Notes: generated from the letters alone by a model not told the origin. A DNA stretch of 64,000 bases from Steroidobacteraceae bacterium (GCA_025451845.1 JANWJS010000037.1:186001-250000); one strand, 5' to 3'. Counted from the stretch's first letter, positions 16,134 through 25,741 are shown. A program made the numbers and translations.

Positions 16134-18701
16134 TCACGCCTCCAAGGCCGTGGACATCGCCTCTTCTTCGGTCCAGCGCGCGCCGGTTTCCATGAGCTCC
16201 GTCAGCCGCTCGCCCGGCATGACACGGCGCAGGCCCTGCACGATGCGCTCCTGGATTTGCTGTTTGGCGGGACTGCGCCCGGCGAACTCCGCGCAAAAGA
16301 AGGCGTGCGCGTAACCGATGAGCTGCGCCGCGCGCTCCAGGCGGTTTTCCCGGGCGGCAATGGCCGCGAGGTGCTGCAGGCCGCCGGCGAGCAGCACTGC
16401 ATCGAGCTCGCTCTCCTGCGCCAGCGGCAACCCCTCGCGCAGTGCGGCACCGGCCTCCTCGAGGTCACCGTGTGCAATCAGATAGCCGGCGAGATTGCAG
16501 AGTGCGTGTCCAAGCATGCCGGTGCGCCGGGCCGCCCGGGCGAGCGCCACGACCGCGCGCGCCTGCGTGATCGCCTCCTCCAGATGTCCCTCGGCGAATT
16601 CCACCTCAGCCTTGTAGATGAGCGCACGCCAGACCCAGAAGTCCGCGTTGGAGTGGGCGCCGACCGCGAGCGCCTCATCGAGGAGTGCGCGGGCCACTTC
16701 GAACTCCGCGGCGACCGTGCGCGCGATGGCAAGGTTGGTGAGACAGAGAGCGAGACTCTTCGGATGCGCGGCGGCGGAGAGCTGTCGCCGCGCCTCCTCG
16801 AGGGCCGCGAGCCCTTCGGTGAGCTGGCCCGCGCGTGCCAGGTTCAGGCCGTAGAAACTCAGCACGCGGCCGAGATCCAGCGGCTCGCCGGACTCACGAT
16901 AGAGCGACACGGCCCGCCGCAACGCCGGCACTGCGCGCCCGCGCGGCTCCCCGGTCGAGAGGAAGCCGTAGCCGTACCAGAGCTGCGCTTCCACCTTCTG
17001 CGGCGTGGCTGGATCCAACGCTGCCGTAGCACGCTCGAGGCGCGCCCTGCCCTCCTGCATGAGCGAGAGCAGATACCACAGCACGTACGAGGCGGCGGCA
17101 AGCTCGATACCGACAGCCGTATCGCCGTCCGACCCGAAAGCCCAATCGAGCGCTATACGAATGTTGTCGATCTCCGGACCCTGTGCCTCCAACCATTGCA
17201 CCGAGGGAGTCTCTTCCCAGAGCGCGAGCGCGCTGCGCGCATGATCGCGAAAATGCAACGCATGCAGCCGCGCGAGTGAGCCGAACTCGCCGCTGTCGGC
17301 GAGCTTTTCCATGGCGTAGGCATGTGTCGTTTCGAGCAATCGATAGCGGCGCACGGAACCGGCGGCATCGGCGACGACCAGCGATTTGTCCACGAGCTCG
17401 GCGATTCGGCCGATGACCTCCCACTCCGCGAGCGCCGGGTCCGCCACGACGCTCGCCGCCGCTTCCAGGCTGAAGCTGCCCGCGAACACCGCGAGCCGCC
17501 GCAGCACGATCCGGTCGGGCTCCGCGAGCAGCCGGTGGCTCCAATCGAGCGTGGCACGCAAGGTCTGATGGCGGGGCAGCGCCGTGCGACGGCCGCCGGT
17601 GAGCACGTGAAATCTCAGATCCAACCGGCGCGCCAACCCCTCGATGCCGAGCGCCGCAGCACGCGCGGCGGCGAGCTCGATGGCGAGCGGAATGCCGTCG
17701 AGGCGGCGGCAGATGGTCGCCACCGTCGCGGCGTTGCGCTCGCTCAGGTTGAAATGTGGATCAGCGGCGCGTGCACGCGCGACGAAGAGCCGGACGGCGT
17801 CGTGGCGCAGAGCAGCCGCAAGCTCCGCGGTCTCCTCCGCGGGAAACTCCAGTGGACTCAGGCGATAGGTGCACTCCCCATCGAGCCCCAGAGGCTCCTG
17901 ACTGGTCGCCAGGATGCGGACGCCCGGCACCGCGCGCAGCAGGGTTTCCGCCTCGCGGGCCACGGCTCCGATCAGGTGCTCACAGTTATCGAGCACCAGC
18001 AGGAGCCGGCGGCCGCGCAGCGCCGCCGCGAGCCGCTCCGCCGTCCAGCGGCCGGCGCCGCTCTGCAGCCCCAAGGCGGTGTTGACGGCGCTCGCGACCA
18101 GGTCGGGATCCGTGAGGGGCGCAAGCTCGGCAAGCCATACGCCATCGGGAAACCCCTCGAGCGTGGCCCGCGCCGCCTCGAGGCCGAGCCGAGTCTTGCC
18201 GATGCCTCCGGTACCGACCAGCGTCACGAGCCGGTTGTGGCGCAGGAGCTCGCGCAACTCCGTGAGCTCGGTCTCGCGCCCAATGAAATCCGACACGGGC
18301 GCGGGCAGATTGGTCTCAATCGGCCGCGCAATCTGGGGCTCAGGAGCCGGCGGTGCGAGCGCTCGGCCCTCGCCATCGAGCGCGCGTACCTCGCCCGTGA
18401 AGCGATAGCCCCGCAGCGGCACCGTGAGGATGAGGTTGCGCTCTTCGCCGAGCGCCTTGCGCAGCGCCGAGACCTGCACCTGGATGTTGCTTTCCTCGAC
18501 GACGGCGCCCGGCCAGACGCGCGCCAGCAGCTCCTCCTTGGTGACGAGCTCGCCCTCGGCCGCGACGAGAATGAGGAGCACGTCGAAGGCCCGGGAGCCG
18601 AGCGGAACAGTCATGTCGCCGAGGCGCAGCTCACGCTGACGGGTGAAGAGCCGAAAATGTCCGAACTCGAGGCAAGCCGCGCCTCGCGCAATAACATGCA
18701 T
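16134..18701 (-). CDS. winged-helix / AAA-type ATPase / TPR transcriptional regulator
   Basis: 855 residues from the ATG of MHVIARG; an upstream in-frame ATG lies inside a repeat hairpin and is rejected. Domains: OmpR/CadC-type winged helix (about 5-100; VPLGSRAFDVLLILV, ELLARVWPGAVVEESNIQVQVSALRKALG), then an NB-ARC-like ATPase (about 130-420) with Walker A VGTGGIGKTRLG and Walker B LLLVLDNCEH, then a long alpha-solenoid of TPR-like repeats. Large signal-integrating ATPase regulators of this design bind an unknown ligand through the repeats. It sits between cyoA and an EAL phosphodiesterase, each separated from it by a repeat hairpin, so it is probably transcribed alone. Confidence 0.9.
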   Translation of the reverse strand: MHVIARGAACLEFGHFRLFTRQRELRLGDMTVPLGSRAFDVLLILVAAEGELVTKEELLARVWPGAVVEESNIQVQVSALRKALGEERNLILTVPLRGYRFTGEVRALDGEGRALAPPAPEPQIARPIETNLPAPVSDFIGRETELTELRELLRHNRLVTLVGTGGIGKTRLGLEAARATLEGFPDGVWLAELAPLTDPDLVASAVNTALGLQSGAGRWTAERLAAALRGRRLLLVLDNCEHLIGAVAREAETLLRAVPGVRILATSQEPLGLDGECTYRLSPLEFPAEETAELAAALRHDAVRLFVARARAADPHFNLSERNAATVATICRRLDGIPLAIELAAARAAALGIEGLARRLDLRFHVLTGGRRTALPRHQTLRATLDWSHRLLAEPDRIVLRRLAVFAGSFSLEAAASVVADPALAEWEVIGRIAELVDKSLVVADAAGSVRRYRLLETTHAYAMEKLADSGEFGSLARLHALHFRDHARSALALWEETPSVQWLEAQGPEIDNIRIALDWAFGSDGDTAVGIELAAASYVLWYLLSLMQEGRARLERATAALDPATPQKVEAQLWYGYGFLSTGEPRGRAVPALRRAVSLYRESGEPLDLGRVLSFYGLNLARAGQLTEGLAALEEARRQLSAAAHPKSLALCLTNLAIARTVAAEFEVARALLDEALAVGAHSNADFWVWRALIYKAEVEFAEGHLEEAITQARAVVALARAARRTGMLGHALCNLAGYLIAHGDLEEAGAALREGLPLAQESELDAVLLAGGLQHLAAIAARENRLERAAQLIGYAHAFFCAEFAGRSPAKQQIQERIVQGLRRVMPGERLTELMETGARWTEEEAMSTALEA

Positions 18702-18780
18702 GAAAAAGTCTAGCGGGGATGCCCGGTGGGCGATGTGCGAGCGAAATCCAGGGCGGAATTGTAGCTCGGTTTTTCGTTTG

Positions 18781-18806
18781 GCCAAACCGGCCTGCGGCCG
18801 TTTGGC
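18781..18806 (+). terminator. family B bulged hairpin, copy B4
   Basis: GCCAAAC, bulged C, GGCC, loop TGC, GGCC, GTTTGGC. Every paired position of the outer stem differs from copies B1-B3, yet pairing, bulge position and loop are kept. It lies ten bases after the stop of the phosphodiesterase gene (minus strand) and before the regulator start, so it most likely ends the phosphodiesterase transcript. It has no long U-tract. Confidence 0.7.
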
Positions 18807-18815
18807 GGATTTCCC

Positions 18816-21371
18816 TTACAAGACCCTTCTTGCCCGCGAGCCGTTGCGGCGGGCAAGCATTTGCTCGAGCTCGCGGGCGGGCACGGCGGGGCTGTGCAAG
18901 AATCCCTGCGCGTGGCTGCAGCGCAGCGCGCGCAGCGCCGCGAGCTGCTCCGCAGTCTCGACCCCCTCCGCCACGGTAATGAGATCGAACGCCGAGGCCA
19001 GCTCGACGATGCTCACCACCAGGGTCACGCTCGCCGGATCCTCCGGCAGTCCGATCACGAACGAGCGGTCGATCTTCAGCACATCGACGGGAAGCTTCGA
19101 CAGCAGCCCGAGCGATGAGTAGCCCGTGCCGAAATCATCGAGGGCGACGCGGATGCCGGCCTTGCGCAGCTCGCGCAGCTTCTCGCTCGTGCCCTCGAGG
19201 TCTTGCAGCAGCGTCGTCTCCGTGATCTCGATATCGAGCCCGAAGCCTGCGAGCGGCGCGAGCCGCTCTGCAAGGCCCAGCAGACCATGCAGGAACTCGC
19301 GCTGCTTGAGCTGCTGCGCCGACACGTTGACCGCGACGCGCATCGGGCCGCAGCCCGCCTGACACCAGCCCTCGAGGTCCTCGACCGCCTTGAGCAGCGT
19401 CCAGTTGCCGAGCGGCACGATCATCCCGGAAGATTCGAGAACCGCGAGGAAGCAGCCGGGCAGCACGAGACCCCCCGTGGGCTCGCGCCAGCGCAACAGC
19501 GCCTCGGCCGAGTCGATCTGGCCGGTGGCGAGATCGATCTGCGGTTGGTAATGCAGCACGAACTGCTGCTCCTGGAGCGCGGTGCGCAGCCTGTGCTCGA
19601 GTACGGCTCGCTGCACCGTCTCGCGGCTCATCTCCGGATGGTAGTCGAGGTAATGCTCGCCGGATTCCTTGGCGCGCTTCAGCGCCACCTCTGCTCGCTG
19701 CACCAGAATCGCGCCGCTCGCCACCTCAGGCGAATGTTCTGCCGCCCCGCAACTGACGGAGAGCCGGATCTCGCGGCTCTCGATCTCGAACGGCTCCTGG
19801 AGTAGCGCAGTATCGAGCGCGGAGCGTGGCCCCTCCGTGGCCGAATCGGGCACCCGCACAAGGGCCACGAAGGTCCCGGCCCCGAGATACCCGATATGCT
19901 CATAGTCCCCGGCCTGCCGGTACAGCCGTTTGGCGAGCCTCTGCAGCAGCAGATCGCCGAATCGTTCTCCGTGGAGAGTGTTGATGCTGCCGAGCCCGCG
20001 CACGTCGAAGGCGATGACCACCGCACCCGCTGACTCGGTTGGACCGGCCGCAGCGCCGGTCGGACTCGGCGCGTGCGCAGGGGCGGTGCTCCTCGATTGC
20101 AATTCCTTGTCCAGGCGCTCACAAAACAGCGCCCTTTTCGCCAGGCCGGTGAGCGGGTCGAAACTGGCGAGATACTGCGCGGCATCGGCGCTCGCGAGCG
20201 AATGCAGCGCGAACGACAGGCTGGCCGCTATGTTCTCCAGCAGCCGCAGCAGCTCGCCGTCCTCTGCGGCGGAGGAATCACGCGCGCTCAAGGTCAACAC
20301 AGCGACGCGCTTTCCCTCGACGATCAACGGCAGCGCGATGAGGGAGCGGATGCCGCGGGCCAGCAGCCGCTTACGCGCCGCCACGGGCGCATCGCCGCGG
20401 GCGATGTCGGTGCACACCACGACCTTGCCGGTGCGCAGTGCACGGCCCGAAAGACTGGGATCGGGCCCCGTGCCGTCGCCGATCTCGAGCCGCTGCAACG
20501 TCTCGTAGTCACGCACCTCCGCCCCGGCGCGATATTTCATCCAGGCCCAGCGGCCGCTGCCGTCGACGACCCACACCACCGCGCCGAAGAACCCCCCGAG
20601 GTCGACAGCGAGCTGGCACGCCTCCTGCAGCAGCTCGTCCCGATTGCGGATACGCATCACCGTGGAGTTAATGGCGCTGTGCACGCGTACGATCTGCGCC
20701 TGGCGATCCAGTTGTTGCTGCTGCCGGCGCATCTGCGCGCGCACGTGCAGGGCGTTCAGGCCAAAAGCCAGGTCGGCGGCGAGCTCGGTGAGGAGCGCGA
20801 GCTCCGGCTGATCGAAGGCGTCCGGACGATCGGAGTAGATGCAAAGAGCGCCGATACACTGGCTCTCGAGGAGGAGGGGCAAGGCCACCGAAGAGCGATA
20901 GCCCTCGCGATGCGCCTGCTCCCGCCAGGGTGAGAAGTGCGGATCCGTCTCGATGTGTCGGCACATCTGCACGCTGCGCTCGCGGATGGCGCGGCCGGTC
21001 GGTCCGCGGCCCCGCTCATCGTCGCGCCAGCTGATTCGCAATCGCTCGAGATACCCGCCGTCGTGGCCGGCTTTCGCGACAACGCGCACGTTGCAGTCCG
21101 GCTCGCCGTCAGCGAAGCCAATCCAGGCGAGCCGATAGCCGCCCGGGCCGACGAGGATTCGGCAGATTTCCGTAAGCAGTTGCGGCTCGTCCTGTGCGCG
21201 CGCCAGCGAACGTTTGCAGTCGATGAGCATGCGCAGCTCGCGATTGGATTTGGCGAGCGCAGCTTCAGGGCAGGTCGTGTCGGGGAGGAGCGCGCGAGGA
21301 AAAGCCGGCCCGGAGTCCGCCTGGGCCTCCCGCCCGGAACTCGCGAAGCCCTCATCCGCCGCTCTGACCAT
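18816..21371 (-). CDS. GAF-GAF-GGDEF(degenerate)-EAL cyclic-di-GMP phosphodiesterase
   Basis: 851 residues from an ATG with GAGG six bases upstream; a TTG five codons earlier is possible. Order: two GAF domains (about 45-200 and 220-380), a GGDEF-like domain whose signature is eroded to LGAGTF and so cannot make c-di-GMP, and a C-terminal EAL domain (about 590-840). EAL motifs are intact: AEALLRW, ITETTL, DDFGTGYSSL, KIDRSFV and AEGVET, so it should hydrolyse c-di-GMP to pGpG in the cytoplasm. The degenerate GGDEF may act as a GTP sensor, as in known hybrid proteins. No membrane segments are evident. Confidence 0.95.
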   Translation of the reverse strand: MVRAADEGFASSGREAQADSGPAFPRALLPDTTCPEAALAKSNRELRMLIDCKRSLARAQDEPQLLTEICRILVGPGGYRLAWIGFADGEPDCNVRVVAKAGHDGGYLERLRISWRDDERGRGPTGRAIRERSVQMCRHIETDPHFSPWREQAHREGYRSSVALPLLLESQCIGALCIYSDRPDAFDQPELALLTELAADLAFGLNALHVRAQMRRQQQQLDRQAQIVRVHSAINSTVMRIRNRDELLQEACQLAVDLGGFFGAVVWVVDGSGRWAWMKYRAGAEVRDYETLQRLEIGDGTGPDPSLSGRALRTGKVVVCTDIARGDAPVAARKRLLARGIRSLIALPLIVEGKRVAVLTLSARDSSAAEDGELLRLLENIAASLSFALHSLASADAAQYLASFDPLTGLAKRALFCERLDKELQSRSTAPAHAPSPTGAAAGPTESAGAVVIAFDVRGLGSINTLHGERFGDLLLQRLAKRLYRQAGDYEHIGYLGAGTFVALVRVPDSATEGPRSALDTALLQEPFEIESREIRLSVSCGAAEHSPEVASGAILVQRAEVALKRAKESGEHYLDYHPEMSRETVQRAVLEHRLRTALQEQQFVLHYQPQIDLATGQIDSAEALLRWREPTGGLVLPGCFLAVLESSGMIVPLGNWTLLKAVEDLEGWCQAGCGPMRVAVNVSAQQLKQREFLHGLLGLAERLAPLAGFGLDIEITETTLLQDLEGTSEKLRELRKAGIRVALDDFGTGYSSLGLLSKLPVDVLKIDRSFVIGLPEDPASVTLVVSIVELASAFDLITVAEGVETAEQLAALRALRCSHAQGFLHSPAVPARELEQMLARRNGSRARRVL

Positions 21372-21506
21372 TGCCTCAGCCCCCAATGTGCTCCGAGCCT
21401 ACTACACAGTCGGGCCCGCCTGCGCAACACGGCGGCAAGGGAGCGCTGCTGCGGCATCCGGCGATTCGCAGGGCAGTGTCATTCCGTGACTTGGATCACA
21501 CTGCCG

Positions 21507-23438
21507 TCAATGTCCCGCGCGGAAAGCCACAAAACTGTGCGGCTCGATACGCAGCTCGTAACCGAACTGCTGCCGGCCGGCCGGGGCGGAGGGCGGCACG
21601 AGAAAGCTCGGAATCGCAGGCTCCGGCTCCCCATCCGACGCTGTCCCGGCTGTCAGGTTGGTGAGGTGCGCAAAACCGCCGATGACCCGGACGGCCGCGG
21701 GATGATCGAGATAGGACTCCACCACGAAAGTGCCGTTGCCATACTCGAAGAGGCTGACCTGCCCGGGCCCCTCGAGCCTGACGGGCAGGCCCGGTGTCAG
21801 ATAGCGGCGCAGCGCGTTCAGCACCGGGGACGGCAGCGAATAGAGATCGCTCATCTCCTCCGGCACCGCGACGACGTAGAGCTCTCCCTGACCGTAGTGG
21901 TCCATCAGAAGGAGCGGCACGCCCCCCTGGCCCGCGACGCCGCGCAGCACCGCCCACTCCTCATTGGTGTAGAAGTGAATGAGGGGGAAGAGAATCGGCC
22001 TCGAGTGGCCCAGCACCGTCCCCGCGCCGAAGCCGAAGCCCTCGACATACTCGCTGGCCGGCACCACGCTTCGGGTCACGCGCATATCGGTGACCTGATC
22101 GAACCCCTTGTCCTGGATCGCGCGCAGGAGGCCCGACGTGATGATGACGTTGTCACCGCCGCGCAGATGCCGCTCGATCTGCCGCACGATGTTGGGATCG
22201 GTCGCGGCCGCCTGCGTCAGGAAGACCGTCCTGGCTTGCGGCCATTGCGGATACATCTCTATGGGGACGCCGACCATTCCCGCAGTCTCCGGCAGGAAGT
22301 CCTCGCCCGTCGAGTCGTACGGGCGATAGGTCGCGAGCCCTACCGGCTGGCCGAGCGCGCCGGCGGCATCATCCACCTTGCGCAGGGCGTACTCGACCGC
22401 GTCCGCGAGCAGCGGATCCCGCGCGCCCGGCATGCCCGGAAAGCCGCCGCAACACTGGCGCGCCATGTCGAAGTAGTTGAACGTGGTCGGCAAGCGCTGC
22501 CAGGCATCGCGATTGGCCGCGTCGGCGGTTTGCAGCAGATCCGTGTACTGGAAGAGATTGATGGCGGGCGCCTTGGCGAAAATCGTGTCCCAGAGCTGAC
22601 TCGCGTAGCGGTCGAGGTACTGCATGGCGATGGGATCCACCCAGCCGCCCCCGTTGCGCCCGGGAGCGATGTTCTCGAAATAGCGGAAGATCTCGTAACT
22701 CTCGTAGGGCCGCAGCTGCTGATCGGTCGTCGGCGCGTAACGCGTCTCATCGCCCGTCCAGATCTCCGGAAAGATCTTCGGCTCGTTCTTCAGGTCGAAG
22801 CCCATCTCCTGGAAGAAGGGATAGAAGTTAGGGAACTTGATGATGACCTTGACGTTCGGATTCGCCGCCTTGGCGGGCTTGAGGATGAGATCGCGCGAGA
22901 CCTCGTCCATGGTTCGCATGCGAAACTGCGCCCAGCTCTGTCCGCCCTTGGCGGTGATGTCCGAGTCGCTCTTGGTATTGAAGAAATAGAGGTCATCGAG
23001 CACGAAGGTGTCGAAGTGCCGCGCCAGGAGCGCCGACATGCGGCTTGCGAGCTCCCGGTCCCGCGGCACCGCATAGTCGAGCGTCTGGAACTGCGCGCTG
23101 CGTCCCGCGCCCAGCATTGCCATGCCGCCGGCAACTGCGACACCCTGGGAGACGAAGAACTGCTTCACCCGCGCGAGAGTCGCATCGTCGGCGCTGACGC
23201 CGGAGCGGTAGTCCTCGATGAATACCTGGTCGACATGCAGCCGGCTGCTGATCGTCTGCCAGCTCGAGCGCATCCACGCCGGGTCCTGGCCCATGCGCTC
23301 CACCGCCTGCACCGGAATGTAGACGGTTACCTTGAAGGTGTGGAACGGCTGCGGCGCGGCCTGGCAGATCTCCGGAGCGCACGTGATGGCGGCAAGGACG
23401 AGGAGCGAAGCAGCGCTCAACCACTGTCTGCGTAGCAT
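21507..23438 (-). CDS. secreted glycoside-hydrolase-like protein of unknown family
   Basis: 643 residues from the ATG with GGAGAGAAGAAAG upstream. A cleavable signal peptide ends near AICQA-AP (hydrophobic core LSAASLLVLAAI). The middle reads like a TIM-barrel carbohydrate enzyme: FDTFVLDDLYFFNT with a DD pair, VKVIIKFPNFYPF, EIWTGDETR, GGWVDPIA and INLFQYTDLL are spaced like successive barrel strands with acidic and aromatic residues at strand ends. A beta-rich C-terminal region follows from about residue 520. I do not recognise the family and assign no substrate. A LacI-type operator 46 bases upstream of the start supports a role in carbohydrate use. Confidence 0.65.
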   Translation of the reverse strand: MLRRQWLSAASLLVLAAITCAPEICQAAPQPFHTFKVTVYIPVQAVERMGQDPAWMRSSWQTISSRLHVDQVFIEDYRSGVSADDATLARVKQFFVSQGVAVAGGMAMLGAGRSAQFQTLDYAVPRDRELASRMSALLARHFDTFVLDDLYFFNTKSDSDITAKGGQSWAQFRMRTMDEVSRDLILKPAKAANPNVKVIIKFPNFYPFFQEMGFDLKNEPKIFPEIWTGDETRYAPTTDQQLRPYESYEIFRYFENIAPGRNGGGWVDPIAMQYLDRYASQLWDTIFAKAPAINLFQYTDLLQTADAANRDAWQRLPTTFNYFDMARQCCGGFPGMPGARDPLLADAVEYALRKVDDAAGALGQPVGLATYRPYDSTGEDFLPETAGMVGVPIEMYPQWPQARTVFLTQAAATDPNIVRQIERHLRGGDNVIITSGLLRAIQDKGFDQVTDMRVTRSVVPASEYVEGFGFGAGTVLGHSRPILFPLIHFYTNEEWAVLRGVAGQGGVPLLLMDHYGQGELYVVAVPEEMSDLYSLPSPVLNALRRYLTPGLPVRLEGPGQVSLFEYGNGTFVVESYLDHPAAVRVIGGFAHLTNLTAGTASDGEPEPAIPSFLVPPSAPAGRQQFGYELRIEPHSFVAFRAGH

Positions 23439-23483
23439 CTTTCTTCTCTCCGCGGGAGTTTGGATTGCGGTCCCACTCATTTA

Positions 23484-23496
23484 GGTAGCGCTAACA
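23484..23496 (-). promoter_or_regulatory. LacI/GalR-family operator
   Basis: GGTAGCGCTAACA contains the palindromic core TAGCGCTA with the central CG of LacI/GalR-type operators. It lies 46 bases upstream of the start of the secreted glycoside-hydrolase-like gene. No LacI-family gene is in the window, so the regulator would be encoded elsewhere. Single-site evidence only. Confidence 0.5.
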
Positions 23497-23536
23497 CATT
23501 ACACCTGCGCACTCCTGAAGTCGATCGCACCCGCGG

Positions 23537-24199
23537 CTATTGCCACGGCGCGCGTACGAGCGGCGGCAAATCGGCGAAGCTCTCGAGGGCGGCGATGCAG
23601 GCGATCCCTTCCGCCGGCCCGCGGCGGTAGCCATGCTTCATCAGCACGAAGGGCACCCCCGCCGCATGCGCGGTGGCCGCATCGACCTCGCTGTCGCCCA
23701 CGAGAAGCGAGCTTGCCGGCGCGGCGGCGAGCGCCGCCACCAGAGAAAGCAACACGCGCGGATCCGGCTTGCGGTACGGCAGCGAGTCGCCGCCGATCAC
23801 GCGCACGAAATATTGCGCGAGATCGAGGCTGCCGAGGATGTCGGCGGTGATGCGCGCCGGCTTGTTGGTGCAGACCGCGAGCGGAATGCCGGCCGCGCGC
23901 AGAGCCTGCAGCGCCGCGCCGGCGCCGGGAAAGGCGCGCGTCAACGAGGTCGCATCGGCTTCGTAATGTCGCATGAAGATCCGCGCGGCCTCGTCGGGGT
24001 CCGCATGCTCGCAATGCCTGGCAGCGAGAGCGCGTGTGACCAGCATCGCGACGCCATTGCCGATCATGCGCCGCACTTCCGCGACCGGAAGCGCCGCGCG
24101 GCCGAAGTGCGCCAGCATGGCATTGACCGCCGCCGCCAGATCCGCGGCACTGTCGATCAAAGTGCCGTCGAGATCGAAGACGATGAGCGCAGGCGGCAT
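23537..24199 (-). CDS. gph: phosphoglycolate phosphatase
   Basis: 220 residues from the ATG with a GGAGG site; motif I follows immediately (IVFDLDGTLIDSAADLAAAVN, nucleophile Asp about residue 8). Motif II is VCTNKP, motif III the Lys in PYRKPDP, motif IV VGDSEVDAATAHAAG. The cap segment VRRMIGNGVAMLV is the hallmark of Gph. It converts 2-phosphoglycolate, formed for example during DNA 3'-end repair, to glycolate. The start is four bases after the methyltransferase stop, so the two are co-transcribed. Confidence 0.9.
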   Translation of the reverse strand: MPPALIVFDLDGTLIDSAADLAAAVNAMLAHFGRAALPVAEVRRMIGNGVAMLVTRALAARHCEHADPDEAARIFMRHYEADATSLTRAFPGAGAALQALRAAGIPLAVCTNKPARITADILGSLDLAQYFVRVIGGDSLPYRKPDPRVLLSLVAALAAAPASSLLVGDSEVDAATAHAAGVPFVLMKHGYRRGPAEGIACIAALESFADLPPLVRAPWQ

Positions 24200-24203
24200 G
24201 CCG

Positions 24204-24980
24204 CTACCCTCCGGCCGACTCCGCCCGGCCCGGCTGCCCGAAATACACGCGCGTCTGATAGGGGAATACGACCTTGCCATCGCGTTGATGCCGGTCGAAC
24301 ACTTCCCTGAGGCCGGCCATCAGCGGGGCGTGCTGCGGCCGGTCGGGCATGGGAGCGTACGAGGCGGACATGACTCTTCCCGTCAGGCCCTCGAAATCGA
24401 ACACCTGCTCGTTGGGAAAGGTGGCGAGCTCCGGCGTGTGGCCGAAGAAGACACCGATGCCGGCCTCTTGCGCCCGCAGCCGCGCCACCTCGTCATACTC
24501 CGTCGCATAGCGGCGCAGCAGCGCTTCATAGTCTTCCAGAAAGGGTACGAGGCCGCTCGGCCGCTCGTTCCAGAGCAGCGCCGCCCAGGCGCCCGGTTTC
24601 AGGATGCGCAGCGCCTCGGCACGCGTGCGCTGCGGGTCGAACCAGTGGAACGCCTGACCGCAGACCAGGAGGTCGAAGAACCTGTCCGGCATCTGGGTGT
24701 TTTCCGCGGTTCCGGAGTCGCTGTAGAATTCCCCGCTGACGGCAAGATCGGAGAAATAGCGCATCTCCCTGTTCGGCTCGATGCCGAAGACCCGCGCGCC
24801 GCGCTTCACCAGCAGGGACGACAGGATGCCGGTTCCGGAGCCGAGATCGACGGCGTCCGCGCCGCGCTTCAGGCCGCAGCGCGCCGCCAACAGGTCGATT
24901 GCGGCGGACGGGTAGCTCGGCCGGTATTTCGCATAGGCCTCGACACGGCCCAGGAATCGGTCACTGGAACTGAGCGGCAT
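24204..24980 (-). CDS. class I SAM-dependent methyltransferase
   Basis: 258 residues. The Rossmann fold SAM site is clear: AVDLGSGTGILSSLLVKRG (motif I, about residues 42-60), GIEPNREM for the acidic ribose-binding position, and FDLLVCGQAFHWFD as motif IV. The AFHWF signature resembles the UbiE/methyltransferase-11 and yeast Crg1-like groups, whose substrates are small molecules. The acceptor is unknown. It is the first gene of a two-gene unit with gph and is divergent from the tyrosine phosphatase, with 61 bases between starts. Confidence 0.9.
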   Translation of the reverse strand: MPLSSSDRFLGRVEAYAKYRPSYPSAAIDLLAARCGLKRGADAVDLGSGTGILSSLLVKRGARVFGIEPNREMRYFSDLAVSGEFYSDSGTAENTQMPDRFFDLLVCGQAFHWFDPQRTRAEALRILKPGAWAALLWNERPSGLVPFLEDYEALLRRYATEYDEVARLRAQEAGIGVFFGHTPELATFPNEQVFDFEGLTGRVMSASYAPMPDRPQHAPLMAGLREVFDRHQRDGKVVFPYQTRVYFGQPGRAESAGG

Positions 24981-25041
24981 ACCGACATTGTACGCATCCC
25001 GTGGACAACGCGGCGGTCCCTGGTCGGCTACACTCCGCAGG

Positions 25042-25737
25042 ATGTTTCCCAGCCTGCTCAACGCCCGCGATCTCGGCGGGTATCCGACCCTGGATGGCAC
25101 GGTCACCAGAAGTCGATCACTCGTGCGCGCCGATGACCTCGCGCAACTCTCGCCCGCGGGGCTCGAGGCACTGGCCGACTTCGGCATCGAAACGGTGCTC
25201 GACCTGCGCTGGCCGGAGGAGATCGCCGCAGCGCCGAGCCCCGTACCACGGCAACTGCCGCGCGTGCGCTACGTGTCGGTCTCGCTGCTCGCCGACACGC
25301 CAGCCGATTGGGGTGCTCTCGGCGGCCATTGCGCCAAGGAGGCGTGGAAATGCACCGTGCTCGACCGGTTGCAGCCGCGCCTCAAACAGGCGTTGGCCGC
25401 GATCGCGGCAGCGGGACCCGGGCCGCTCATTTTCCATTGCGTGGCGGGTAAAGACCGCACCGGCGTCATTGCCGCACTCATTCTGGCCCTGGCGGACGTC
25501 GTTCCTGCGGCGATTGCCGCCGACTATGCGGCCAGTAGCGCGAATTTGCGCGATGCCTACCTGGACCGATACCGCGGCGGCGATCCGGCGGCCATCATCG
25601 AGGCCGTTCGCTGTCCGGAAGACGCCGTCCACAACATGCTGGACTACCTGGACCGCGTCGGCGGCACACGCGGCTATCTCGCCCGCATCGGGCTGGATGC
25701 CGACGAGATCGCCCGCCTCCGCGACCGGCTGCGGTAG
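25042..25737 (+). CDS. tyrosine-protein phosphatase (Y_phosphatase3 type)
   Basis: 231 residues. The cysteine phosphatase loop HCVAGKDRTG places the nucleophile at Cys133 and the Arg at 139. The N-terminal NARDLGGYPTLDG and RSRSLVRADDL motifs are typical of the bacterial PF13350 family, which includes lipid- and protein-phosphate phosphatases. The ATG follows CCGCAGG; an upstream TTG in the same frame is less likely. No kinase partner or polysaccharide cluster is adjacent, so the target is unknown. Its stop is four bases from the stop of the convergent lipoprotein gene. Confidence 0.9.
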   Translation: MFPSLLNARDLGGYPTLDGTVTRSRSLVRADDLAQLSPAGLEALADFGIETVLDLRWPEEIAAAPSPVPRQLPRVRYVSVSLLADTPADWGALGGHCAKEAWKCTVLDRLQPRLKQALAAIAAAGPGPLIFHCVAGKDRTGVIAALILALADVVPAAIAADYAASSANLRDAYLDRYRGGDPAAIIEAVRCPEDAVHNMLDYLDRVGGTRGYLARIGLDADEIARLRDRLR

Positions 25738-25741
25738 ACGG

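Noticed and set aside
18702-18785. An N-terminal extension (MAKRKTE...) of the winged-helix regulator
   Set aside because: Its start lies within the family B hairpin B4, and the winged-helix domain begins after the ATG at 18701.
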